Assembly (NCBI GenBank): GCA_965219705.1
Contig: OZ244789.1
Coordinates: forward strand, 2,108,001-2,172,000
Length of the DNA: 64,000 bases
Source: JAJECS01 sp965219705
Lineage (GTDB): Bacteria; Chloroflexota; UBA11872
Direction of reading: 5' to 3'
Below are positions 42,484 to 50,767 of the stretch, piece by piece. The notes beneath the pieces were generated by a model that saw only the letters and a list, made by a program, of their open reading frames with translations, ran no database searches and was not told the origin of the DNA. The position numbers and the translations under genes were made by a program. Position 1 is the stretch's first letter, and each line of letters starts with the position of its first letter.

Positions 42484-42726
42484 TTGCCGTTGGGGGGGAG
42501 TGCAGCGTGCCGCTGCCGCAAGCGCCGCGGCGCCGCGATCGCGGGCGAACGGCGAGGCTCGATGCCGGCTGCGATGCGGTGGTCGGTCCGAATCGAGGGC
42601 GGCATAGGCGTGACGGTCGTGCAGATCGCCTGCCGGCGTCAACCCTACTCCTGTTCCCGGTTCGGGTCGGCCGCCGCCTGCTACGCTCCCGCCGTCCGCC
42701 TATGACGTGATCGTCAGGGGCCCATC

Positions 42727-43626
42727 GTGCGCACAGGCAGCGGTCGTTTCACCTTCGATCTCGTTCCGGGTTGGGCCAAGATTCCGCCCAACATCTCGAC
42801 GGGATGGATCGGCGGCGTGGTCACGGACCACCGCGGTCGCGTCTACTGCTTCGGACGCGGGACGCACCCCATGCTGGTGTTCGACCGTGCGGGCTCATTG
42901 GTCGACCACTGGGGCGACACGTTCGTCAGCCATGCGCACGGGGCCTTCATCGACGCTGACGAGCAGCTCTGGCTCACGGATCGCTTCGCCCAAGTCGTGT
43001 GGGTGTGCGACACGACGGGCCGGGTCCTGCGCAAGATCGGGTTGCTCCACATACGTTCCACCGACGACGACTACCACATGCGCGGCGATCCGCCCCCGGG
43101 CGAGCCGCCGCGCTTCGACGGATTCAACCACCCAACGAACACCCACCTGGCCGCCGACGGCACGGTGTTCGTGGCCGACGGCTATCGGGCTGCAAAGTGC
43201 CATCGGTTTTCCGAGGCCGGAGTCATCGAGACGTCGTGGGGCAGCCCCGGCGCCTCGCCGGGCCAGTTCGACCTGCCGCACGGCATCTGGGTCACGCGGG
43301 ACGATCGGGTGCTCGTGGCCGACCGTGAGAACAGCCGCGTTCAGGTCTTCAACCGCGACGGCGATTTCCAGGAGGAGTGGACCGACCTGCATCGGCCCAC
43401 GGACCTCTTCGTGGACGAGGACGCAGGCGCGGTCTATATCGCTGAGCTAGGCGGCCGGGTGTCGGTGCTCGACCTCGAGGGCACGCGCATCACCCACCTG
43501 GGCGAACCCGGCGCCGGACTGGGCCAGTTCGCGGCGCCGCATGACGTATGGCTCGACGACCAAGGCGCGCTCTACGTCTGCGAGGTCCAGCGCGCCAACC
43601 GGCTGCACAAGTTCGTACCGGTCTAG
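42727..43626 (+). CDS. NHL-repeat six-bladed beta-propeller protein
   Basis: 299 residues from a GTG. Repeats of the NHL type are visible: GGVVTDHRGRVYCFGRG, LPHGIWVTRDDRVLVADREN followed by SRVQVFNRDG, and APHDVWLDDQGALYVCEVQ. Related proteins include peptidyl-alpha-hydroxyglycine lyases and sugar-acid lactonase-like enzymes, but many only bind ligands. No signal peptide is seen, so it is probably cytoplasmic. The MFS transporter is divergent from it. Confidence 0.8.
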   Translation: MRTGSGRFTFDLVPGWAKIPPNISTGWIGGVVTDHRGRVYCFGRGTHPMLVFDRAGSLVDHWGDTFVSHAHGAFIDADEQLWLTDRFAQVVWVCDTTGRVLRKIGLLHIRSTDDDYHMRGDPPPGEPPRFDGFNHPTNTHLAADGTVFVADGYRAAKCHRFSEAGVIETSWGSPGASPGQFDLPHGIWVTRDDRVLVADRENSRVQVFNRDGDFQEEWTDLHRPTDLFVDEDAGAVYIAELGGRVSVLDLEGTRITHLGEPGAGLGQFAAPHDVWLDDQGALYVCEVQRANRLHKFVPV

Positions 43627-43765
43627 AGCGTCATCCAAGCAAAATATGATCGCGAGCCTGCGTACTCAGGTTCGTGTTGGAGGGGTAGGCGATGTGTCTC
43701 AGATCCCACGAGATTTGATAGCCAGTATAGAGGGTTTTTCACTCAGGTTGTCCGTACTCCATAAT

Positions 43766-46495
43766 ATGCGGACGGGGATTTATCAGGCCATACTAGTCGG
43801 CCTGTTAACGGTGCTTGTCTCTACGTCTCTGGCAGCATGTAACGAGGGATTTCAATCTGAGGGATCGGAGCAGCCTAATCAAGCTCCTGCGGCGATACCA
43901 CTGGCCACGCCAACGCTCGTATCTACCAGTACCCCCATATCCGCGCCAGCGCCGACGGCAACGTCCATGCCGACTCCCGTGCCCACCAACACTCCCAAGC
44001 CCCTGCCTTCGCCGACGCCGCGCCCCATGTTAGATGCGTCGATCACGGAAGCGGCGAACGTTCCGGCAAGTGCGCTTCTAACTCAAGCCGCCAACGCTGC
44101 CGGCGGGAGCGAGGTCAAGCGCGAGGGTGACTGGGCGGTTCGCGTCCGAGCAGGCGTAAGAACCCGCGAGCTCTTTGGGCGATCTCCTGTGACCGGCGAC
44201 TTCGTGGTCGTGGCGTTCGCCGCGACGCACGTGGATGACGGGCAAGGGCGCTTCGACAAAGCGACCTTCGAGCTTCATGAACTGGGTGGAGATCGCATCG
44301 CCGAGCACGATGAGCCGTTAAGTGAGCTTGTCGCCACGCGGCTCGGCATGCCTCTCCTGGGATCGGCGGTATCTGAGGGATCGACCGTCGAATTCGCGGT
44401 CGTGTTCGCGGATGTCGTCACCGCCAGCAATCGGTTGGTGTTCCGCTTCGACTCCAACCAATCTTGGCCTGGCAGCATCAGCTTTGATCTCGACCGCTTC
44501 CTCGACGAATCCCTCACCGTTCAGTCATCTGCGGCGCCGCGCCCAGAACCGACGCCCGCTGCACCGGTCACGCCGACGCCCACGCGCGAACCTACGCGCG
44601 CACCCACGCCTGAGCCGACGCCAACCCCCACGCCAGCGCCGACTGCGACACCGACGCCAACTGCAACACCGACTGCCACGCCGACGCCAACCTCCACGCC
44701 AGCGCCGACCTGGTGGTATCACGATTGCGTTCATGAACTTAGGCCAAGAGGGGGGAGCGCCCAGTACAACGGCACCAACCTCAAGACTGGCCGATTCGAG
44801 CGCCCGATTGACCCCGGGCGATGCACCGACATTGTGTGGTCGGACGACGGCGAGCACATTTTCAACATCCCGGAGCGGGAAGTCTTGGACTTGATCGAGT
44901 ACGACTTGGAGGGAATGTGCATTCGAGATCCCATAAGCGCCCCCCGTAGATGCGCGCTGCTTCGATGGGCGCCGCGCTCAGAACCGACGCCCGCTGCACC
45001 GGTCACGCCGACGCCCACGCGCGCACCCACGCCTGAGCCAACGTCAAGCCCTACACCAACGCCCACACCGACGACTGTAGCGGACATGTCCTCCGCAGAG
45101 GTGTACGCGCGGGTCTCACCTTCGATACCATTCATTGGAACGGCAGTGGCTACGGGCAGTGGGGTCCTAATTGAAGGCGGTTACGTCGTCACTAACTATC
45201 ACGTAGTATGGCCTTATCAAGCAGTCTGGATTGTCTTCCCCGATGGGACAGAGTTGCCGAATGTACCAGTCGTGGGATGGGACCCAATGGCGGACCTAGC
45301 GGTGCTGGGCCCGGTCGATGTATCGGCGCAGCCGTTGAAATTACAAGATGGAGAGGACATGGCCATCGGCAGCGAACTGTTTCTGGTGGGCTACCCAGCC
45401 GAAGTAGACTTGTTCCCAGAGCCTTCAATCACGCGCGGCATACTCTCGCGCTTCCGCGAGTGGGAGCGGCTTGGGATGACTTACTTCCAGACCGACGCCG
45501 CCATTGCGGGAGGACAGAGTGGTGGGGCTCTGGTCAATTCAAGAGGCGAGGTAGTTGGCATCTCAGGGCTTTCCTTTAGCGAGGCTGGGTTCGGATTGGC
45601 GGCGTCGTCAGCTGATATTGTTCCTATCGTGGGGAAGCTCATTCAGGGCGAGTTCACTTCTGGGATGGGTGACCGTTGGCTACCAGTCGGAGGTGGCAGC
45701 TTCGATTTCGATATCGACTTGAGCAACTTCTGGGATGCGCGCACATTTGTACTGGATGCGGCAGCAGGAACGATACTCGAGGTCAGCATCGAAGGATCAG
45801 GCGATGGGTGGTTCCATGTGTCTGACCCATTCGGATTGATTCTGGAAGTGGATGATGGCTATACGGGTATCGAATACGGGACCGTTGAAGTGTTGACAAG
45901 CGGCGTCCACTTCTTACAAGTCGAGATGGCATCGGGTGATTCATCCAAGTTTGATCTAGTCAGCAGCGTCAGGTTGAATCCACTGAACGATCCAGATGAC
46001 GGTCGGGCTATTTCGGTTGGCGATACGATTGCTGGAAGTCTCGACTATTTCTTTGACTGGGACTGGTATTCGATCAACCTGAAGGAGGGAGAGATTGTAA
46101 CAATCTTTACCGACTCTCTCAATGTGGACACCGTCATATACGTTGATTTCTCAGGTTCCCGTGATGATCAGGTCGTTTTAGACGATGACAGTGGCGGCGG
46201 GCTGTTCGACTTAAATTCTGAACTAGTGTATCGCGCTCCAAAGACTGGAGAGTATTTCATCGCCGTCACCGAGGCAGTTGGCGATAACGTTGGTGGCTAC
46301 TACCTGTCGGTAGAGCGGGCTCGGGATGGTACTGGAACGCTATATGTGCCATCTAGCCCGCAAGTGCAGGATAGCCGCTTCAGGCGCATGCTAGTTTTTG
46401 AAGACTCAAGGGGCTACTTCTCAGTGCAGATTCCGGGAGCCTGGATGGAGCAAGAGGCAGACTCGGAGCTAGGTCAAATCGTCTATAGCTCTTGA
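43766..46495 (+). CDS. Multidomain lipoprotein with trypsin-like serine protease domain
   Basis: 909 residues from the ATG at 43766. The signal ends in lipobox SLAAC (Cys25). The order of parts is a Thr-Pro linker; a beta-rich domain (about 95-250); a second Thr-Pro linker; a roughly 75-residue module with several Cys starting WWYHDCVHEL; a third linker nearly repeating the second (PEPTPAAPVTPTPTR); and a trypsin-like domain with His479 (VVTNYHVVWP), Asp510 (PMADLAVLG) and Ser585 (AGGQSGGALVN). Pre-peptidase-C-terminal-like beta domains follow (about 635-880). Predicted to be a membrane-anchored extracellular protease. GC is lower than in neighbours, which suggests separate ancestry. Confidence 0.87.
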   Translation: MRTGIYQAILVGLLTVLVSTSLAACNEGFQSEGSEQPNQAPAAIPLATPTLVSTSTPISAPAPTATSMPTPVPTNTPKPLPSPTPRPMLDASITEAANVPASALLTQAANAAGGSEVKREGDWAVRVRAGVRTRELFGRSPVTGDFVVVAFAATHVDDGQGRFDKATFELHELGGDRIAEHDEPLSELVATRLGMPLLGSAVSEGSTVEFAVVFADVVTASNRLVFRFDSNQSWPGSISFDLDRFLDESLTVQSSAAPRPEPTPAAPVTPTPTREPTRAPTPEPTPTPTPAPTATPTPTATPTATPTPTSTPAPTWWYHDCVHELRPRGGSAQYNGTNLKTGRFERPIDPGRCTDIVWSDDGEHIFNIPEREVLDLIEYDLEGMCIRDPISAPRRCALLRWAPRSEPTPAAPVTPTPTRAPTPEPTSSPTPTPTPTTVADMSSAEVYARVSPSIPFIGTAVATGSGVLIEGGYVVTNYHVVWPYQAVWIVFPDGTELPNVPVVGWDPMADLAVLGPVDVSAQPLKLQDGEDMAIGSELFLVGYPAEVDLFPEPSITRGILSRFREWERLGMTYFQTDAAIAGGQSGGALVNSRGEVVGISGLSFSEAGFGLAASSADIVPIVGKLIQGEFTSGMGDRWLPVGGGSFDFDIDLSNFWDARTFVLDAAAGTILEVSIEGSGDGWFHVSDPFGLILEVDDGYTGIEYGTVEVLTSGVHFLQVEMASGDSSKFDLVSSVRLNPLNDPDDGRAISVGDTIAGSLDYFFDWDWYSINLKEGEIVTIFTDSLNVDTVIYVDFSGSRDDQVVLDDDSGGGLFDLNSELVYRAPKTGEYFIAVTEAVGDNVGGYYLSVERARDGTGTLYVPSSPQVQDSRFRRMLVFEDSRGYFSVQIPGAWMEQEADSELGQIVYSS

Positions 46496-46935
46496 CACGC
46501 AGGGAAGTGGCGGTGTTGGTACCAGTGAAGTGGTGCAAACCTGATAGGGGCCCCTGGGGTGAGATTTGAAATGTTATTCTTAGAGCTTTGGATAACCCAG
46601 CTGTTCATCTAATTGGTTGACGACGAGTTAGTTGTCATGATCTCCTACGTATTCTCCGCCGATCAATAAGATCGTGGAAGGCAACTGGCCGACCGTTCCG
46701 TCGCCGCTAGCTATCGTTGTGCTGGGCAGCCGCAGGGCCAGGCATCGCATGGTGCACTCCGCCTGGATGTTCGCCAGTTCCCGCCGGCGCCTGTCCAGGC
46801 GCCCTCCGGCCGAGGCGGGCGGACGACTAGGTATCCGCATTCCGGGCTGTTGCCGCCACCGGCTGCCCCACGCACGAGTGAGTGACATAATGACTCGTAG
46901 CGACTGGGATTATGAGTCGCTTGAGGTGACGCGAT
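46496..46935. other. Long intergenic stretch, low-GC first half
   Basis: 440 bp after the protease gene. The first 170 bp are AT-richer than the genome and the rest returns to high GC. Short minus-strand frames here look like noise. The right end holds the putative operator of the antitoxin gene. Confidence 0.5.
46899..46921 (+). promoter_or_regulatory. Putative operator palindrome upstream of the antitoxin
   Basis: AGCGACT (46899-46905) is the exact inverse of AGTCGCT (46915-46921), 14 nt before the start codon. A CATAAT -10-like box lies at 46885-46890. Type II antitoxins commonly repress their own promoters through such sites. Confidence 0.55.
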
Positions 46936-47202
46936 ATGAACCAACTCACCGTACGAGGCTTCGACGACGAGTTGAGCGCTGCCGTACGCCGGCTTGCGAA
47001 ACGTGAAGGGATCTCCCTGAATCAGGCCGCACTGAAGCTGCTGCGAAAGGGCGCGGGCCTCGCTGACGGTAGCGGAGGCGCGGACACGGTCGGCGCTTCC
47101 TTGGACCATCTGATCGGGTCCTGGACTGTGGCGGAAGCCGATGAGATGAACGCCGCGTTGCGGGAACTCGACGCCGTCGACCTGCCCGCTGGGTCCAGCT
47201 GA
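46936..47202 (+). CDS. Ribbon-helix-helix antitoxin-like protein, no toxin partner
   Basis: 88 residues. MNQLTVRGFDDELSAAVRRL followed by AKREGISLNQAALKLLRKG is a FitA/VapB-like ribbon-helix-helix DNA-binding fold. The C-terminal half (LDHLIGSWTVAEADEMNAAL) looks like a toxin-binding tail. The next 127 bp have no PIN or other toxin gene, and the next gene is convergent. It is an orphan antitoxin or a stand-alone regulator. Confidence 0.78.
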   Translation: MNQLTVRGFDDELSAAVRRLAKREGISLNQAALKLLRKGAGLADGSGGADTVGASLDHLIGSWTVAEADEMNAALRELDAVDLPAGSS

Positions 47203-47307
47203 CACCGCGCTGAAACCGAACAGCAAGCAGGCCGGGCGGACAGCACCCAATGGGCGGCGCGAATCCCGCTCCGACCAGCGGCGCTCCACGCCAGCCTGAG
47301 TGGCGCG

Positions 47308-47321
47308 GGGGCCTCAGCCCC
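47308..47321. terminator. Small hairpin between convergent antitoxin and PhyH genes
   Basis: GGGGC (47308-47312) pairs with GCCCC (47317-47321) around CTCA. It is short and lacks a T-run. Confidence 0.3.
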
Positions 47322-47329
47322 TAATGCGC

Positions 47330-48139
47330 TTAGCCCGGCCCGCCGTCGGTGAACCGCGCCGCCGCCAGCAGTTTCTTGCTCCGCTCCGAGAGCCCCTCGA
47401 ATTCGTGGCTCGTCATCTCGACGAAGTGGCCTGAGTAGTACCACGGACGCGTGTAGACCAGGCACAGCTCCGGGCGCGCGTGATCGGAGCGGTTGGGGGT
47501 GCCGCGGTGCAGCGGACGCGGATCCTGCATCCAGATCGAGCCCTTCTTGAGGTTGAGTCGCCGGGGCCTGAAGTCTCCTGCCTCGATCACGTCGTTGTAG
47601 CTGGTTTGCAGGCTGGGGTCGGCCAGGTATTGCGTTCCCGGCAGGATCTCGAAGCTGCCGTTTTCTTCGAAGGTGTCCACCAAAGGGATCTTGGCGCTCA
47701 CCGTGTCGCAGGTCTGGATGCCGATGTGCGGCGTCGTGAGCGCCATGTCGCGATGCCAGCGTTGGTAGGTGCTGTCCGGGTAGGGGTTGTTCGACGTGTA
47801 GCCCGTGAACTGGTAGTCGGATGCGCCCCAATACCGATCCATGAACGCCAGCAGCGCTGGATGCTCGTAGATCGCGGGGTCTGAGAAGGGCGGTTGCCAG
47901 GGGAGGTCGACCGTGTACCGGTTTGGATAGCCCAAGCGCCCGCGGCCCGTGGCGAGGTCGCCGGAGAGATCCCGTGAATTGCGCGCGCGCACGGCTTCCA
48001 GCAGCGGCATGAACGCCTCGTGGAGCGCATCGACCAGCTCGACCGGGATCGCGTTCTCGAAGACGGTGAACCCGTTGATCCGGTACTCGGCGATGCGCAG
48101 GTCGAGATCGTCGTTAGGTGCGGTCATGGTGCGGCCCAT
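47330..48139 (-). CDS. Phytanoyl-CoA dioxygenase-family (PhyH) oxygenase
   Basis: 269 residues, with a second ATG four codons in. RIAEYRINGFTVFENAIPVE is the usual PhyH opening. The first Fe(II) ligands are in TYQRWHRDMALTTPH (His-X-Asp), then NGSFEILPGTQYL, and the distal His in DPRPLHRGTPNRS with an Arg that can bind 2-oxoglutarate. It probably hydroxylates a small molecule; the substrate is unknown. It lies between the antitoxin and the DUF4352 gene, on the same strand as the latter. Confidence 0.87.
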   Translation of the reverse strand: MGRTMTAPNDDLDLRIAEYRINGFTVFENAIPVELVDALHEAFMPLLEAVRARNSRDLSGDLATGRGRLGYPNRYTVDLPWQPPFSDPAIYEHPALLAFMDRYWGASDYQFTGYTSNNPYPDSTYQRWHRDMALTTPHIGIQTCDTVSAKIPLVDTFEENGSFEILPGTQYLADPSLQTSYNDVIEAGDFRPRRLNLKKGSIWMQDPRPLHRGTPNRSDHARPELCLVYTRPWYYSGHFVEMTSHEFEGLSERSKKLLAAARFTDGGPG

Positions 48140-48177
48140 TTGCTCACGCCGGGTGCGCGGAGCTTAGCGCGCGGCGT

Positions 48178-48969
48178 CTAGGTCGGGTCCGGCACCTCGA
48201 ACAGGAAGCCCTCGATCTCGATGTTGAGCCCCGTCAAATCGGGCGGAACGTCGAAGACGACGCTCACTTGCACCGAGTTCCCGGCGGGCAAGCTCTCCAC
48301 CAGATAGAGCGGGCGGCCCCGATCGACGTCGGGCACCATGCCCGTGAGCGCGTTTGTCCCCAGGCTGCTCACGTCAATCTCGCTGCCGTCAGGGGCAATG
48401 AGGACGATGTTCTTCTTCGCGAGCGTGATCAACGACGACGTTCCGTTCTTGAACAGCATGTTTACGAGCTTGAAGGTGCCGTGCTTCGGCTTGAACGGCG
48501 AGCCGGTGAACTGCTTCAACTCGGGCAGGTTGGCCACCCCAACCAACGTGACTTCGAAGCCCGTCTCGTCGATCAGGGTGTCGCCCGCCGTCGGCAAGCC
48601 GGTGCGTGAAACCGCAACCTGCTGTTCGACCTCGACGCGCGCCTCCGCTCGCTCCTCCGACCAGTTGGGCGCTTTTTCTGTGGCGGCGGGCGTTGCCGCT
48701 GCCGCGGTCTCGGTGGGCTCAACGCGCGGTGCGTCCGCGGCCGGTGTGGCCGGGCGGGCGGTAGGCGTCGCGGTGGACGCTGCGCGAGTGGGGGCCTGGG
48801 CGGCGACCGTCGGCACGCGCGTGTCTTCGACGCCGGCCGGCGCCGCCTCCTCGGTTGGACTTTGCGCGAGTAGGACAGCCGCGATCACGACCGCGACCGC
48901 CACAATCACTGCGAGGAGCGCCAAAGTGGCCTTAGGAAGCCTCCGCACGTATTGAGCGATCATGGCCAC
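48178..48969 (-). CDS. Membrane-anchored DUF4352-like protein
   Basis: 263 residues from the GTG at 48969, chosen because GGAGG (48977-48981) lies 7 nt upstream; ATG 48963 is in frame just after. One membrane helix (TLALLAVIVAVAVVIAAVLL) near the N-terminus is followed by an Ala/Thr/Pro linker. A beta-sandwich domain (about 130-263) contains FEVTLVGVANLPEL, GTFKLVNMLFKNGTSSLITL and LIAPDGSEIDV, as in DUF4352 immunoglobulin-like domains. Role unknown, possibly cell-surface ligand binding. Confidence 0.72.
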   Translation of the reverse strand: MAMIAQYVRRLPKATLALLAVIVAVAVVIAAVLLAQSPTEEAAPAGVEDTRVPTVAAQAPTRAASTATPTARPATPAADAPRVEPTETAAAATPAATEKAPNWSEERAEARVEVEQQVAVSRTGLPTAGDTLIDETGFEVTLVGVANLPELKQFTGSPFKPKHGTFKLVNMLFKNGTSSLITLAKKNIVLIAPDGSEIDVSSLGTNALTGMVPDVDRGRPLYLVESLPAGNSVQVSVVFDVPPDLTGLNIEIEGFLFEVPDPT

Positions 48970-48976
48970 GATTTGG

Positions 48977-48981
48977 CCTCC
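48977..48981 (-). promoter_or_regulatory. Ribosome-binding site fixing the DUF4352 gene start
   Basis: GGAGG on the minus strand, 7 nt before GTG 48969 and 13 nt before ATG 48963. Confidence 0.6.
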
Positions 48982-49232
48982 TCTACCCGCGCCGCAGCCT
49001 TTGGGCCTGATGACGCGCGGCGGTCTGCCCGAACCCGCCGCCATGCGCTGGTCATCACTGGCCGCGACGAAGCCGGTTGGTGATTATGCCTTGCGGCGCC
49101 GCTGCGCGGGCCGCGCGATATCATCTGGCGCCCCCGATGAGACACGGCTCCGAGCCCGCTGGGGTTGCCTGCCGCGTCTTAACCGCAATCTGATGGGCGG
49201 TCCCCCGTCGTACAGAACCCCGTGGGTAGGCC

Positions 49233-50474
49233 ATGCCGCTCAGCCTTCTGAAACATGGACTGCGATCGCGCCGCTCGCCTGACCGATTCCTACCGCCGCG
49301 GCCGGAGCTGAAGGCCGCGTACGACACCGTGATCATCGGCGGCGGCGGTCACGGGCTCGCCGCGGCCTACTACCTGGCCACCAACCACGGGATCACCGAC
49401 GTTGCCGTGCTCGACAAGGGGTATCTCGGCGGCGGCAACACGGGACGCAACACCGCCATCGTGCGGGCCAACTACCTCACGTCGGAAGGCGTGCGCTTCT
49501 ACGCCGAATCCCTGGACCTCTGGCGCGGGCTGAGCAACGAGCTCGACTTCAACGTGCAGTACTCCGAGCGCGGTCACCTCACCCTGGCCCACGCCGATTC
49601 CGCCATCCGGACCATGCGCTGGCGCGCCGAGGTGAACAAGCACCTCGGCGTAGATTCCGAGTTGATCTTTCCGGACGAGATCGCCAAGCTCGCGCCCGGC
49701 CTCGATCTCTCAACCAACGTGAGGCATCCGGTGCTCGGGGCGCTGTACCACCCGCCCGGCGCCACGGCCCGGCATGACGCCGTGGTGTGGGCCTATGCCG
49801 CCGGCGCCGCCGAGCGCGGCGTGGAGCTGCATCCCAAGACGGAAGTCACCGGGTTGCTGATCGAGCAGGGCCGCGTGACCGGCGTGCAAACCTCACGCGG
49901 CGTCGTCCGCTGCAACCGCGTGCTGCAGGCAGTTGCCGGACAGAGCTCGCTGGTCGCGGCCATGGCGGGTATTCGTCTACCGATCCATACGGTGCCGCTC
50001 CAGGCCTGCGTGTCGCTGCCGCTCAAGCCCTGGCTCGATCCCATCGTGGTTTCGGGCAGTCTGCACGTCTACATCTGGCAATCGGCCCGGGGCGAGGTCG
50101 TCATCGGCGGCGCCACCGACCCCTACGGGCTCTACGCCAACCGCTCGACCCTGGAGTTTGCCGAGGGCACGCTGCTGCCGGTGCTCGAGCTGTTTCCGTT
50201 CCTCGCCAACGTCAAGATGCTGCGCCAGTGGGCCGGCATGTGCGACATGACGCCCGACTTCAGCCCGGTGATGGGCGTCACCCCGGTCGAGAACCTGTAC
50301 ATCGATGCGGGCTGGGGCACCTGGGGGTTCAAGGCGACGCCGGTCTGCGGCAAGCGGATGGCGGAGATCATGGCGACCGGGCGCACCCCGGACCTCCTGC
50401 AGCCGTTTCGGCTCAGCCGCTTCGCCGAGTTCGAGCAGGTGGGAGAAAAGGGCGCGGCGGCGGTGGGCCACTAG
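49233..50474 (+). CDS. mgdA: N-methylglutamate dehydrogenase / sarcosine oxidase beta-type subunit
   Basis: 413 residues. The FAD-binding Rossmann motif is YDTVIIGGGGHGLAAAYYLA. LDKGYLGGGNTGRNTAIVRA is the SoxB-type signature. TARHDAVVWAYAAGAAERG holds His181, at the place of the covalent-FMN histidine of heterotetrameric sarcosine oxidase. DAGWGTWGFKATPVCGKRMA closes the FAD site. It oxidises the N-methyl group of a secondary amine. It is first in a cluster of eight co-directional genes, 8 nt before the delta subunit. Whether the true substrate is sarcosine or N-methylglutamate is inferred from the linked mgs and gmaS-like genes. Confidence 0.9.
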   Translation: MPLSLLKHGLRSRRSPDRFLPPRPELKAAYDTVIIGGGGHGLAAAYYLATNHGITDVAVLDKGYLGGGNTGRNTAIVRANYLTSEGVRFYAESLDLWRGLSNELDFNVQYSERGHLTLAHADSAIRTMRWRAEVNKHLGVDSELIFPDEIAKLAPGLDLSTNVRHPVLGALYHPPGATARHDAVVWAYAAGAAERGVELHPKTEVTGLLIEQGRVTGVQTSRGVVRCNRVLQAVAGQSSLVAAMAGIRLPIHTVPLQACVSLPLKPWLDPIVVSGSLHVYIWQSARGEVVIGGATDPYGLYANRSTLEFAEGTLLPVLELFPFLANVKMLRQWAGMCDMTPDFSPVMGVTPVENLYIDAGWGTWGFKATPVCGKRMAEIMATGRTPDLLQPFRLSRFAEFEQVGEKGAAAVGH

Positions 50475-50482
50475 GTGAGCGC

Positions 50483-50767
50483 ATGAAGATCATGCCCTGC
50501 CCGCTCAACGGGCCGCGAAACATCCAGGAGTTCACCTGCGGCGGCGAGGTCGTCATGCCGCCCGATCCCGACCGCGCGGACGCCGCGGCCTGGGCCGACC
50601 ATCTCTTCATGCACGACAACGCCGCCGGCGTGGTGCGTGAGTGGTGGTATCACCTCCCCACGAGCTTCTGGTTCATTGCGGACCGCGACACGGTCTCCGA
50701 CGAGATCGTGCGCACGTTCCTGCCGCGTGAGCTCTTCGGCACCGATGCCCGTCCGGGCCAGCGATGA
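50483..50767 (+). CDS. mgdB: N-methylglutamate dehydrogenase / sarcosine oxidase delta-type subunit
   Basis: 94 residues, normal for SoxD. CPLNGPRNIQEFTCGGEV at the N-terminus, AAWADHLFMHDNAAGVVREW and YHLPTSFWFIADRDTVSDEI follow the SoxD layout. The delta subunit of characterised sarcosine oxidase binds zinc through three Cys and one His. Here Cys6 and His57 remain, but the second Cys of the C-X2-C is Asn9 and the Cys after the His is Ser61. The zinc site therefore looks lost. The stop overlaps the alpha-subunit start as ATGA. Confidence 0.85.
   Translation: MKIMPCPLNGPRNIQEFTCGGEVVMPPDPDRADAAAWADHLFMHDNAAGVVREWWYHLPTSFWFIADRDTVSDEIVRTFLPRELFGTDARPGQR

Noticed and set aside
46628..46888. 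Minus-strand 86-codon frame in the long intergenic region
   Set aside because: It has no ribosome-binding site, no recognisable motif and an Arg-rich composition typical of chance frames.
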